In this document: one piece after another, positions 50,234 through 58,233 of the stretch
How the letters are laid out: each line of letters starts with the position of its first letter
Position numbering within the stretch: position 1 is the first letter of the stretch
From: Bacillota bacterium
GTDB taxonomy: Bacteria; Bacillota; Clostridia; Peptostreptococcales; Anaerovoracaceae
Direction of reading: 5' to 3'
Assembly: GCA_023415235.1 (NCBI GenBank)
Contig: JAEZLP010000015.1
Span: 28,237 to 92,236, forward strand
DNA length: 64,000 nt
Made by a program: the position numbers and the translations under genes
The notes under the pieces: generated by a model
What the model was told of the DNA's origin: nothing
Databases searched by the model: none
Seen by the model: the letters and a program-made list of their open reading frames with translations, nothing else

Positions 50234-51486
50234 TTTGAAGCCACCTCCGTTACTCCAAACTCTTCAGGGAAATGATCAATGGCTGAGAGCAATGCGCTCT
50301 GAGCTGTTTCACCCAAACCACAGAAGGCGCAGTTTTTCATGATATTGGCAAAGCGTTTCGCCGTATCAAGATCGTCCGGGCGCTGAGAACCATCGACGAA
50401 GCGGTCGACGATCCTCGCGATCTGACGGTTGCCTTCCCTGCACGGGGTGCATTTTCCGCAGCTTTCATGAATAAAGAAATCCTGGATCGACTTGATAAAA
50501 TCGATGACTCTGGTCCTGTCGTCAACCACAAGAATCCCGCCGGAACCGATCACAAGATTGTTCTTGTGAAAGTCCTCGTAGGTATACGGGGTGTCGACGA
50601 TTCGGGCAGAACCGATTTTACCGGAAGCTCCTCCCAGCTGGAAAAGCTTCAATTCATGACCATCCGGAATTCCTCCGCCGATCTCATAGATGATTTCCCG
50701 GAGCGTCAGCCCAAAGGGGATTTCGTATGCGCCGGGATTTTTTACGTTTCCGGCAAGGCTGATGATCTTGGTTCCCGGACTTTCCGGAGTACCATATTTC
50801 AAATACTCCTCCAGTCCGTTTTGGAGAACGGCAGTTGCGATTGCAAGGGTTTCAACATTGTTGACCAAAGTGGGAAGCTGGAACAGTCCGCATTCCTTGA
50901 TAAAGGGCGGCTTGATCCTTGGCCTTCCGCTTTTTCCCTCGATGGATTCGATGAGAGTGGAGCCTTCCCCGCAGACATATGCGCCGGCTCCCGAGTAGAG
51001 GTGGATTTGGAAGGAAAAGCTGGACCCCAGAATCTTATCGCCAAGGTAACCTTTCTCCATGGATTGCTGAATGGCGTTCTTAATTAATGGTCTTAGATGG
51101 CGATACTCCTCCCTGAGGTAGATGTATCCGTTTTTTGCACCTACGGTATACCCTGCTATGATCATTCCCTCCAGCAGACGGAACGGATCCTTTGCAAGAA
51201 TGTTTCTGTCCTTGAAGGTACAAGGCTCCCCTTCATCTGCATTGCAGATGACCACCTTGTCTTCCCCCGGTACGGCTGCGGCCTGGGCCCATTTTCTTCC
51301 CGTATCATAGGCAGCGCCGCCCCGTCCTTTGACGGAAGCTTTCTTGGCGATTTCGATGATTTCGCTGGAGGACATGGACAACGCTTTTTTCGTTGCGTTG
51401 AAGCCGCCGATGGCCAGGTAGGATTCGATGGAATTCGGATCATACTTTCCGAAATTTTCCGTGATAAAACTCACTGTTTTAGACAT
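50230..51486 (-). CDS. hydB: NADH-binding (NuoF-like) hydrogenase subunit
   Basis: A 418-residue flavoprotein. It has KGRGGAAYDTGRKWAQA and NADEGEPCTFKDRNI (NADH/FMN site), GAYVCGEGSTLIESIEG, and CGKCTPCREGN...CAFCGLG for the 4Fe-4S cluster. It lacks both the N-terminal thioredoxin-like domain and the C-terminal two-cluster ferredoxin domain seen in many HydB proteins, so it is the compact form. It overlaps hydA; AAGGAGGGG precedes the ATG. Confidence 0.93.
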   Translation of the reverse strand: MSKTVSFITENFGKYDPNSIESYLAIGGFNATKKALSMSSSEIIEIAKKASVKGRGGAAYDTGRKWAQAAAVPGEDKVVICNADEGEPCTFKDRNILAKDPFRLLEGMIIAGYTVGAKNGYIYLREEYRHLRPLIKNAIQQSMEKGYLGDKILGSSFSFQIHLYSGAGAYVCGEGSTLIESIEGKSGRPRIKPPFIKECGLFQLPTLVNNVETLAIATAVLQNGLEEYLKYGTPESPGTKIISLAGNVKNPGAYEIPFGLTLREIIYEIGGGIPDGHELKLFQLGGASGKIGSARIVDTPYTYEDFHKNNLVIGSGGILVVDDRTRVIDFIKSIQDFFIHESCGKCTPCREGNRQIARIVDRFVDGSQRPDDLDTAKRFANIMKNCAFCGLGETAQSALLSAIDHFPEEFGVTEVASK

Positions 51487-51499
51487 GGCAATCCCCTCC

Positions 51500-52003
51500 T
51501 TACTTATACTGGTCCAGAACAGCTTTTACGCTGTCGGGCGTGGTAAGATGACCGTACACCTTGCCGTTGATCCTCATGGCAGGGGATATGTCGCAAGCGC
51601 CGAAGCATGGAGTATACTCCAGCCAGTACTTGCCGTCGGCAGTCGATTCCTGTTCTTTGATTCCAAGAAGTTCGGAGATGGTGTCGCGGAGGGTTGTGTT
51701 GCCAGTGACTTTGCAGACGACACTGTCGCAGAGCTGGATGACATAGTCTGCTCTTGGTACGTCAGACAGGGCGGCATAGAAAGAAATGACATCGTAGACC
51801 TTGCTCAGCGGGATGTTCATTTTTTCGCTGACGTAAGAGGCTACTTCTCTTGGGATATACTGCTTTGGGACGATATCCTGGATATCCAGCAGGATACCGA
51901 CCAGTCTTGTTGAGTTGCTTTGATAGTGGTTAATGATAGCGTCGATTTTCAAAGCCAATTCACTGGTAAGAACCCCAAAGTGCTTGGTTTTGGTGCTTTT
52001 CAT
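51500..52003 (-). CDS. hydC: NuoE-like (thioredoxin-like 2Fe-2S) hydrogenase subunit
   Basis: A 167-residue subunit. The helical N-terminal region (LVGILLDIQDIVPKQYIPREVASYVSEKMNIPLSKVYDVISFYA) is typical of NuoE; the 2Fe-2S ligands are C in QLCDSVVC near residue 90 and CFGACDISP near residue 130. It is first in the hydCBA operon. AAGGAG lies eight to nine bases before ATG 52003; an upstream ATG at 52030 is less good. Confidence 0.92.
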   Translation of the reverse strand: MKSTKTKHFGVLTSELALKIDAIINHYQSNSTRLVGILLDIQDIVPKQYIPREVASYVSEKMNIPLSKVYDVISFYAALSDVPRADYVIQLCDSVVCKVTGNTTLRDTISELLGIKEQESTADGKYWLEYTPCFGACDISPAMRINGKVYGHLTTPDSVKAVLDQYK

Positions 52004-52023
52004 TAAACTTACTCCTTTCAGTC

Positions 52024-52047
52024 TTTGCATTTCTACTTTAATGCAAA
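52024..52047. promoter_or_regulatory. Perfect inverted repeat upstream of hydC
   Basis: TTTGCATT (52024-52031) and AATGCAAA (52040-52047), flanked by GTCT/AGAC. It lies 21-44 bases upstream of the hydC start, in the untranslated leader or promoter, and may be an operator. It is not the Rex consensus (TTGT...ACAA). Confidence 0.4.
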
Positions 52048-52452
52048 AAATAGACTAAACTCATACGAATATTCTATACTAATGAGAGGTTCTTTGTCTA
52101 TGGAATTGTGATACATTTAACGCTATTTTGTTATTTTTTTCACCCACATCTAACCAAGTTAACCAGTTACATCGTTCCAATTTAAGGCTTTTTTATTCTA
52201 AAAATTTTTCATTTAAATAGTTCTTGATCAGGAGGTCGGATCTCGATATCAATTTGCACTGCCAGGATGATATTATTTTCACCAATTGAAACAATTTGAT
52301 TGGGGTCATTCGCATTACCTTTTGCTAATGCTTGCAGCTGTACGGGGAGGGTGATAAAATAAAGGGACATCGATGAAAAGCGCCACAGGATGATCCTGTC
52401 ATGAAAAGCGCCAGGATGATCGTTTTATGATAATCCACAGGGGAGCACTGCC
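52048..52452. other. Divergent intergenic region between hydC and uvrC
   Basis: No gene is visible. Near 52372-52430 two direct copies of ATGAAAAGCGCCA and GGATGATC occur 25 bases apart, just before the uvrC start. The rest is AT-rich and probably holds the divergent promoters, which I could not assign. Confidence 0.5.
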
Positions 52453-54354
52453 ATGTTCGACATAAAGGAAAATCTGAAGAAATTGCCGGATAAACCGGGA
52501 GTCTATCTGCACAAGGACAAGCTTGGGCAGGTTATTTACGTGGGAAAGGCAGTATCCCTGAAAAATAGGGTGCGCCAGTATTTCCAGTCCTCCAGAAACA
52601 TGGACCCCAAGGTTCGCGCCATGGTCTCCCATATCGAAGAGTTTGAGTATATCACCACGAATACGGAGATGGAAGCGCTGATTCTGGAGAATAATCTGAT
52701 AAAAAAATACATGCCCCGTTACAACGTTTTGCTTCGGGACGACAAGACCTATCCTTATATTAAGATTACCACCAACGAGCCTTATCCGAGAATCCTGAAA
52801 ACCAGAAAAATAAGTCATGACGGATGCAAATATTTCGGTCCCTACGCCGATGCTTCGGCCGTCAATCAGCTCATCGATCTGATGAACAATATTTTTTCGC
52901 TGAAGCGTTGCTCGGCCCATAAGTTTCCTGCGGGCTTCAAACCCTGTCTCAACTACCATATCAACCAGTGCAGGGGAATCTGCACGGGGCAGGTTTCCAG
53001 TGAGGAATACCGGGAGGCAGTGGATCAGGTCATCGAGCTGCTCAACGGTAAAAACAAGAAGGTTCTGGATTACCTGAACCGGAAAATGGCGGAAGAGGCG
53101 GAAGCCATGAATTTTGAGAAGGCTGCGGAATACAGGGATTATATTGCCGCAGTCAATGCCATTACGGAAAAGCAGCGAGTGGTGCTTCTCTCCGCCGGGG
53201 ACATGGATGTGATTCTGGGCGCAAAAGGGGAAAGCGACGCTCATGTCATTTTGTTCTTTGTCCGCCAGGGCAGGCTCAGCGGCAGGGAAAGCTATCATCT
53301 CCAGGCTATGGAGGAGGACGACTTGAGCGATGTGGTGGCGGCCTTTATCAAACAGTATTATTCGGACAATACCTTGATCCCGAAGGAGATTCTGGTGGAG
53401 AGCAGTCCGTCGGACACTCCTCTTTTAGAGGACTGGCTCACCGAGTTAAGAGGCAGCTCGGTGAAGATTACGGTTCCGCAGAAAGGGGATAAAAAGGCCC
53501 TTCTGGATATGGCCAAACGGGACGTCATCGAGATGATGAAAACCTTGGATGAGAGGGCAAACACGCTGAGAGAGAAGAACGCCGTGATCAACGCTGCTCT
53601 GGAAGGCTTGATCACCGGCTTATCCGAAAAACGGGCGCAACTGGAGGCGGATGCCGGCAAGGAGGGCGGAAAACAGCCCGAAACAGGGCGAAACCCGTTG
53701 AATCGGGGATGGCGCGCTGAAGCATACGATATCTCCAATACCAATGGGGTGGACTCGGTGGGAGCCATGGTGGTCTTTGAAGGCAGCAGCCCCGTCCGTA
53801 AGGACTATCGCCGGTTCAAGATCAGAACGGTGGAAGGCCCCAACGACGTGGGGAGCCTGCAGGAAGTCCTCACAAGAAGGTTCAAGCGCGGGCTTGCAGG
53901 TGACCGGAGCTTCGACACAATGCCGGATTTGCTCCTCATAGACGGAGGAAAACCTCAGGTCTCCGCTGCGGAGCAGGTGATTGAGGCTTTGAAGCTCGAT
54001 ATTCCCGTAGCAGGCATGGTGAAGGATGACAAGCACCGGACGAGAGGACTGCTATACCGGGACAGGGAGCTGGAGCTGAAGGATCACCCGGTTCTTTTCC
54101 GATATGTGGCATCCATCCAGGAGGAGGTTCACCGCTTTGCCGTCGATTATCACCGCGGTTTACGGAGGAAGGCCCTTCAGAGATCCGCCCTTGACACGAT
54201 AGAAGGAATCGGCGAAAAACGAAGAAACGCGCTGCTGACCCATTTCGGGAGCATCGACAGGATCAAAGAGGCAACCCTGGAAGAACTTTGCCAGGTGCCG
54301 GGAATCACAAAACCGGCAGCGCTCAAGGTGATGGAATGGGCGGCTAAAAAATGA
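52453..54354 (+). CDS. uvrC: Excinuclease ABC subunit C
   Basis: A 633-residue endonuclease of nucleotide excision repair. It has the N-terminal GIY-YIG nuclease (KPGVYLHKDKLGQVIYVGKAVSLKNRVRQYF), a UVR UvrB-binding motif near residues 205-240 (MAEEAEAMNFEKAAEYRDYI), the RNase-H-like domain at about 390-560 (AYDISNTNGVDSVGAMVVF, LLIDGGKPQVSAA), and C-terminal helix-hairpin-helix repeats (IEGIGEKRRNALLTHFGSID, VPGITKPAALKVM). The start ATG 52453 has GGGGAGC upstream. Confidence 0.96.
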   Translation: MFDIKENLKKLPDKPGVYLHKDKLGQVIYVGKAVSLKNRVRQYFQSSRNMDPKVRAMVSHIEEFEYITTNTEMEALILENNLIKKYMPRYNVLLRDDKTYPYIKITTNEPYPRILKTRKISHDGCKYFGPYADASAVNQLIDLMNNIFSLKRCSAHKFPAGFKPCLNYHINQCRGICTGQVSSEEYREAVDQVIELLNGKNKKVLDYLNRKMAEEAEAMNFEKAAEYRDYIAAVNAITEKQRVVLLSAGDMDVILGAKGESDAHVILFFVRQGRLSGRESYHLQAMEEDDLSDVVAAFIKQYYSDNTLIPKEILVESSPSDTPLLEDWLTELRGSSVKITVPQKGDKKALLDMAKRDVIEMMKTLDERANTLREKNAVINAALEGLITGLSEKRAQLEADAGKEGGKQPETGRNPLNRGWRAEAYDISNTNGVDSVGAMVVFEGSSPVRKDYRRFKIRTVEGPNDVGSLQEVLTRRFKRGLAGDRSFDTMPDLLLIDGGKPQVSAAEQVIEALKLDIPVAGMVKDDKHRTRGLLYRDRELELKDHPVLFRYVASIQEEVHRFAVDYHRGLRRKALQRSALDTIEGIGEKRRNALLTHFGSIDRIKEATLEELCQVPGITKPAALKVMEWAAKK

Positions 54355-54364
54355 ATAATTTCAA

Positions 54365-54393
54365 TTGATTAAAGCAAAATATAATGATATAGT
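54365..54393 (+). promoter_or_regulatory. Sigma-A promoter of the DUF1292 gene
   Basis: TTGATT (54365-54370), 17-base spacer, TATAGT (54388-54393). Confidence 0.65.
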
Positions 54394-54433
54394 AGACATA
54401 CCAAAGAAAATTAGAAAATAATGGAGGACAATT

Positions 54434-54739
54434 ATGGGAGATAAAGAGAAGTGTATGCCTGGCGGATGCAGCGACAATTGCAGCTGCTCGGAAGACGACG
54501 CTGATTACCTTACACTGGAGTTTGACGACGGTCAGGAAGTGGAATGTGAAATTATGGGCGTTTTCGAATTCGAAGGCAAGGAATACATTGCTTTGATACC
54601 GGATGACGGTACCGACGATGTTTACATCTACGGATACAAGGAAACCAGCGAAGAAGAATTCGAGCTGATCGACATTGAAGATGACGAAGAGTTTAAAAAG
54701 GTAGTGGAAGAATTCGAAAAGCTTACTGTCGAAGAATAG
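54434..54739 (+). CDS. DUF1292-family acidic protein
   Basis: A 101-residue, strongly acidic protein. Residues 27-95 have the DUF1292 pattern (LTLEFDDGQEVECEIMGVFEFEGKEYIALIPDD ... YIYGYKE ... FELIDIEDDEEFKKVVEEFEKL). A short Cys-rich start (CMPGGCSDNCSCSE) may bind metal. The family is common in Firmicutes and uncharacterised. It is a single gene with AATGGAGG upstream and a terminator after it. Confidence 0.88.
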   Translation: MGDKEKCMPGGCSDNCSCSEDDADYLTLEFDDGQEVECEIMGVFEFEGKEYIALIPDDGTDDVYIYGYKETSEEEFELIDIEDDEEFKKVVEEFEKLTVEE

Positions 54740-54754
54740 ATCCGATCATAAACT

Positions 54755-54792
54755 GAGCCTGGACAAGGGTAAAATTGTTCCAGGCTCTTTTT
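54755..54792 (+). terminator. Terminator of the DUF1292 gene
   Basis: GAGCCTGGA (54755-54763) pairs with TCCAGGCTC (54779-54787), followed by TTTTT. Confidence 0.88.
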
Positions 54793-54945
54793 ATTTCTCC
54801 GGGAATATTAAGAGACTTTTATCCCCGATATAGTCTGTATACAGTATAATAATGGGAAACTAGTATAAAAATGCTGGATATCTATAGAAAAATTTTATAT
54901 AATTATAAAAATGTTATGTCTTAAAAAATTTTATGAAAGGAAAAA

Positions 54946-56355
54946 ATGTCAATGGAAGCAATTAATAATTTTTTTACTTGGCTGAACGGGTACCTTTGGG
55001 GACCCCCATTTCTGATTTTGCTATTTGGCACGCACTTATTCATGACAGTCAGAACAGGTTTTATTCAAAGAAAGCTGGGGCTGGCCATCAAGCTTTCCGT
55101 CACGAAGGATAAGGATGGAGTCGGCGACGTATCCCAGTTCGGCGCCCTTACAACCGCGCTGGCAGCAACCATCGGAACCGGTAATATCGTTGGAGTGGGA
55201 ACCGCCATCGCCCTTGGAGGCCCTGGAGCGGTACTCTGGATGTGGCTTACGGGCGTTTTCGGCATTGCCACAAAATATGCGGAATCACTGGTAGCGGTAA
55301 AATACAGAGTGAAGACTGCTGACGGCACCATGCTGGGCGGAGCCATGTACGCTCTGGAGAGAGGCCTGAAAATGAAATGGCTGGGCATATTGTTTGCTCT
55401 GTTCGCCGGGCTTTCCGCCTTCGGAATCGGCAGCTCCGTTCAGGCAAACGCGGTATCCAAAGTGGTTTACCAAAATTTCAGCATTCCGTTTTGGGTTTCC
55501 GGTGCGGTTATGGCGATCCTTGTGGCTGTGGTAATCCTTGGGGGTGTAAAAGCGATAACCAGAACCTGTGAGGCGCTGGTGCCCTTCATGGCGATCTTTT
55601 ATGTGATCGGCTGCCTGATCATCCTCGTGATGAACAGATCTGTGCTGGGCGAGACCGTAGCATTGATCTGCACATCTGCATTTACTCCTCACGCTGCAGG
55701 AGGCGGATTTATCGGAGCCAGCGTATTGATGGCCGCTCGCTATGGGGTTGCAAGGGGACTGTTCTCCAATGAATCCGGTATGGGTTCGGCGCCCATCGTC
55801 GCTGCAGCGGCACAGACCAGAAATCCCGTCAGACAGGCGCTGGTTTCTTCCAGCGGCACCTTCTGGGATACGGTAGTTGTCTGCGCAATGACAGGTCTTG
55901 TGCTGGTCAGCACCATCATTTCCAATCCGGCTGTAACGGCAGACGGAGGCGGCGCCATCGACGGAGCTGTACTTACCAGCGCAGCCTTCGGACAGATTCC
56001 GGTAATCGGGCCGATCATTTTGACCTTCGGATTGATCACCTTTGCATTTTCCACCATCCTGGGATGGTCCTACTACGGAGAGCGGGGAGCAGAATATCTC
56101 TTCGGAAAGGCGATCATCATTCCGTATAAGGTGATTTATATCGCCGTTACCTTTATCGGAGCGGTCATGAGTCTCGGAACCGTATGGAATATCGCAGATG
56201 CCCTGAACGCGCTCATGGCAATTCCGAATCTGATTTGCATTCTGCTGCTTTCCGGAGTCATCGCGAAGGAAACCAAGTTCTATCTGACGGGGGACAATAT
56301 CGAAAAGATCGATGATACCCCGATTCCGTTTATTGACAACAGCCGGAAAAAATAG
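54946..56355 (+). CDS. Alanine/glycine:cation symporter (AGCS family)
   Basis: A 469-residue membrane protein with about 11 helices and AGCS hallmarks: TGFIQRKLG near residue 38, LAATIGTGNIVGVGTAIALGGPGAVLWMW near residue 70, GGVKAITRTCEALVPFMA, and RGLFSNESGMGSAPIVAAAA near 270 followed by QALVSSSGTFWDTVVVC. The family co-transports Ala or Gly with Na+ or H+. The next downstream element is a glycine riboswitch, which acts on later genes, not on this one. AAAGG precedes ATG 54946; ATG 54952 is the alternative. Confidence 0.93.
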   Translation: MSMEAINNFFTWLNGYLWGPPFLILLFGTHLFMTVRTGFIQRKLGLAIKLSVTKDKDGVGDVSQFGALTTALAATIGTGNIVGVGTAIALGGPGAVLWMWLTGVFGIATKYAESLVAVKYRVKTADGTMLGGAMYALERGLKMKWLGILFALFAGLSAFGIGSSVQANAVSKVVYQNFSIPFWVSGAVMAILVAVVILGGVKAITRTCEALVPFMAIFYVIGCLIILVMNRSVLGETVALICTSAFTPHAAGGGFIGASVLMAARYGVARGLFSNESGMGSAPIVAAAAQTRNPVRQALVSSSGTFWDTVVVCAMTGLVLVSTIISNPAVTADGGGAIDGAVLTSAAFGQIPVIGPIILTFGLITFAFSTILGWSYYGERGAEYLFGKAIIIPYKVIYIAVTFIGAVMSLGTVWNIADALNALMAIPNLICILLLSGVIAKETKFYLTGDNIEKIDDTPIPFIDNSRKK

Positions 56356-56444
56356 GTTGATTATTATGTCGATAAATTGGTATAATAAACATACTATAGA
56401 AAATATCAATCAATATAAAAAAAACGAATAGAAAATCTGGATGA

Positions 56445-56688
56445 AAGCTGCGGGAGAGATTGCAACAGGCAACACCGAAGGAATAAGCATCGATTACAGC
56501 CAAAAATCATGCGATGATCTCAGGTAAAGAGGACCGTAGCCGGACAGAACTCTGGAAAGCGTAATATGCACCGAAGGGGCAACTCCCTGACCGTTCCGAT
56601 CACAGGATCTCAGGATCTCAACACCATAGGATCAATGGATCATAGAGTAACAGGAATGGGAAGAATCTCTCAGGTTAATAACAGAGCA
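56445..56688 (+). promoter_or_regulatory. Tandem glycine riboswitch upstream of thioredoxin reductase
   Basis: Aptamer 1 is closed by GCTGCGG (56447-56453)/CCGTAGC (56534-56540) and has GGGAGAGATTG, CACCGAAGGAATAAGC and ATCTCAGGTAAAGAGGACCG. The linker CGGACAGAACTCTGGAAAGC is canonical. Aptamer 2 has GCACCGAAGGGGCAAC and CTCTCAGGTTAATAACAGAG, with P1 CTCTG (56550-56554)/CAGAG (56682-56686). The 3' P1 strand overlaps the 5' arm of the terminator at 56681-56719, so glycine binding should prevent termination (an ON switch). Confidence 0.9.
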
Positions 56689-56719
56689 GAAAGGCATTGT
56701 ATCTTTCTGTTCTGTTTTT
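56681..56719 (+). terminator. Glycine-riboswitch-controlled terminator
   Basis: ACAGAGCAGAAAG (56681-56693) pairs with CTTTCTGTTCTGT (56703-56715), followed by TTTTT. Confidence 0.88.
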
Positions 56720-56755
56720 TGTTTTTGCAGATTGACTAGGAATTGGGGTGAAACG

Positions 56756-57703
56756 ATGAAGCAATACGACCTGATTATTATCGGAGCTGGACCGGCGGGA
56801 CTTTCGGCAGGGATTTACGCTGGCAGAGCCATGCTTAACGCCTTGATCATCGAACAGGGTCAGGATGGAGGGCAAATCCTGCAGACAGCGGAGATAGAAA
56901 ACTATCCGGGTTCGGAGCTGGAGGAAAGCGGCGCCACGTTGATCGACAGAATGTCGGCGCAGGTGAAAAAATTCGGGATTGAAAAAGTCTACGATACGGT
57001 GAAGGAGGTTTCTCTGGAAGGCAAAATCAAAACAGTCCTTTGCGACAGAGAAAGCTATCAGGCGAAAACGGTGATCATTGCCGGAGGAGCCACGGCGAAG
57101 CCCATCGGCTGTATCGGCGAGGATGAATTCCGGGGAAGGGGAATTTCCTTTTGCGGAACCTGTGATGCTCCATTTTTCAAGGGACTTCATGTATATGTGG
57201 TCGGGGGCGGAGACGCGGCCCTGGAAGAAGCTATCTATCTGACGAAATTTGCCAGAAAGGTAACCATAATTCATCGGAGAAGAGTTTTAAGAGCGGCCAA
57301 ATCCATTCAAGAAAAGGCATTCAATAATGAGAAGATAGACTTCATGTATCATACCGTCATCAAAGAAGTCAAAGGAGACGGGCTTCTGGAATCCATGATT
57401 CTGGAGAACGTGAAGGACGGCAGTATTACGGAGATCAAGGCCGATCCCAACGACGGTACCTTTGGAATCTTTGTCTTTATCGGGTATAACCCGGCAACGG
57501 AAATCTACCGGGGAAAACTGAACCTGAACGAAAAGGGATACATCATTACCGATGAGGATATGAAAACAAATATTGAGGGTGTTTTCGCAGCGGGAGACAT
57601 CAGGGAAAAAAGTCTGAGGCAGGTAATCACCGCAGCGGCGGACGGAGCCATCGCTGCAGTGCAAGCCGGTAAATATATTGAAGAAACGGAGCAGTCCGTA
57701 TAG
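56756..57703 (+). CDS. trxB: Thioredoxin reductase-like FAD/NAD(P) oxidoreductase
   Basis: A 315-residue flavoprotein. It has an N-terminal GxGxxG FAD motif (IIIGAGPAGLSAGIYAGRA), ISFCGTCDAPFF near residue 133 (redox CxxC is CGTCD), YVVGGGDAALEEAI for the NAD(P) site, and GVFAAGDIREK near the C-terminus. It transfers reducing power from NAD(P)H to thioredoxin-type proteins. It is the first gene after the glycine riboswitch; in amino-acid fermenters thioredoxin reductase feeds glycine reductase, although no glycine reductase genes are in this window. GGGGTG precedes ATG 56756. Confidence 0.88.
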   Translation: MKQYDLIIIGAGPAGLSAGIYAGRAMLNALIIEQGQDGGQILQTAEIENYPGSELEESGATLIDRMSAQVKKFGIEKVYDTVKEVSLEGKIKTVLCDRESYQAKTVIIAGGATAKPIGCIGEDEFRGRGISFCGTCDAPFFKGLHVYVVGGGDAALEEAIYLTKFARKVTIIHRRRVLRAAKSIQEKAFNNEKIDFMYHTVIKEVKGDGLLESMILENVKDGSITEIKADPNDGTFGIFVFIGYNPATEIYRGKLNLNEKGYIITDEDMKTNIEGVFAAGDIREKSLRQVITAAADGAIAAVQAGKYIEETEQSV

Positions 57704-57719
57704 GGGGAGGAGAATAATT

Positions 57720-58016
57720 ATGGATTTTAAGCAGATTGAGGCATTTGTATCGGTAGTGGACAACAAGAGCTTTTCCAAGGCGGCAGACGTATGCTTCCTT
57801 ACCCAGCCGACCATCAGCGCCAGGATTTCTTCGCTGGAAAAGGAACTCGGCGTCCGGCTCATTGACAGAACAGGAAGAGAAGCTTTTCTGACCGATTACG
57901 GCAAGGTATTTTATAAATACGCCGCGGAGATGCTGGACACCAGAAATAAGGCCGCAGACTCCATTCAGGGATTATCCAGGGAAATTAACGGGATTATTGC
58001 GACGCAGATCGCTTAA
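57720..58016 (+). CDS. LysR-type HTH-only protein (possible truncated regulator)
   Basis: A 98-residue protein matching only the N-terminal winged-helix of LysR regulators (MDFKQIEAFVSVVDNKSFSKAADVCFLTQPTISARISSLEKELGVRLIDRTGREAFLTDYG) and the start of the linker helix. Full LysR proteins are about 300 residues; the sequence stops with TAA and no effector domain follows in any frame down to 58233. It may be a pseudogene or a rare stand-alone HTH. GGGGGAGGAG precedes the ATG, so it is translated. It follows trxB by 16 bases. Confidence 0.7.
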   Translation: MDFKQIEAFVSVVDNKSFSKAADVCFLTQPTISARISSLEKELGVRLIDRTGREAFLTDYGKVFYKYAAEMLDTRNKAADSIQGLSREINGIIATQIA

Positions 58017-58048
58017 GCCGATAACGAATCAGTACATTCCCATCCGCG

Positions 58049-58075
58049 GAGAAGTGGCGTCAGCCACTTCTCTTT
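58049..58075 (+). terminator. Terminator after the LysR-like gene
   Basis: GAGAAGTGGC (58049-58058), loop GTCA, GCCACTTCTC (58063-58072), then TTT. A near-identical GAAGTGGC/GCCACTTC hairpin recurs at 59706-59724. Confidence 0.75.
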
Positions 58076-58233
58076 ACTTGGGGAAGGTCCGGTCTTTACG
58101 CAGGATTTTTTCTATTGCCAGCCCCGGCAGTACAGAATATAATAATTCTGTTGGTATGAGCCATACAGGTTGTCCCAATACGGTACACAATACCGGAAAC
58201 AAGGACATCGAATGATAGAAAGTGGAGATTAAC

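Noticed and set aside
52024..52047. Rex operator for the hydrogenase operon
   Set aside because: The inverted repeat TTTGCATT/AATGCAAA does not fit the Rex consensus; I keep it only as an unidentified inverted repeat.
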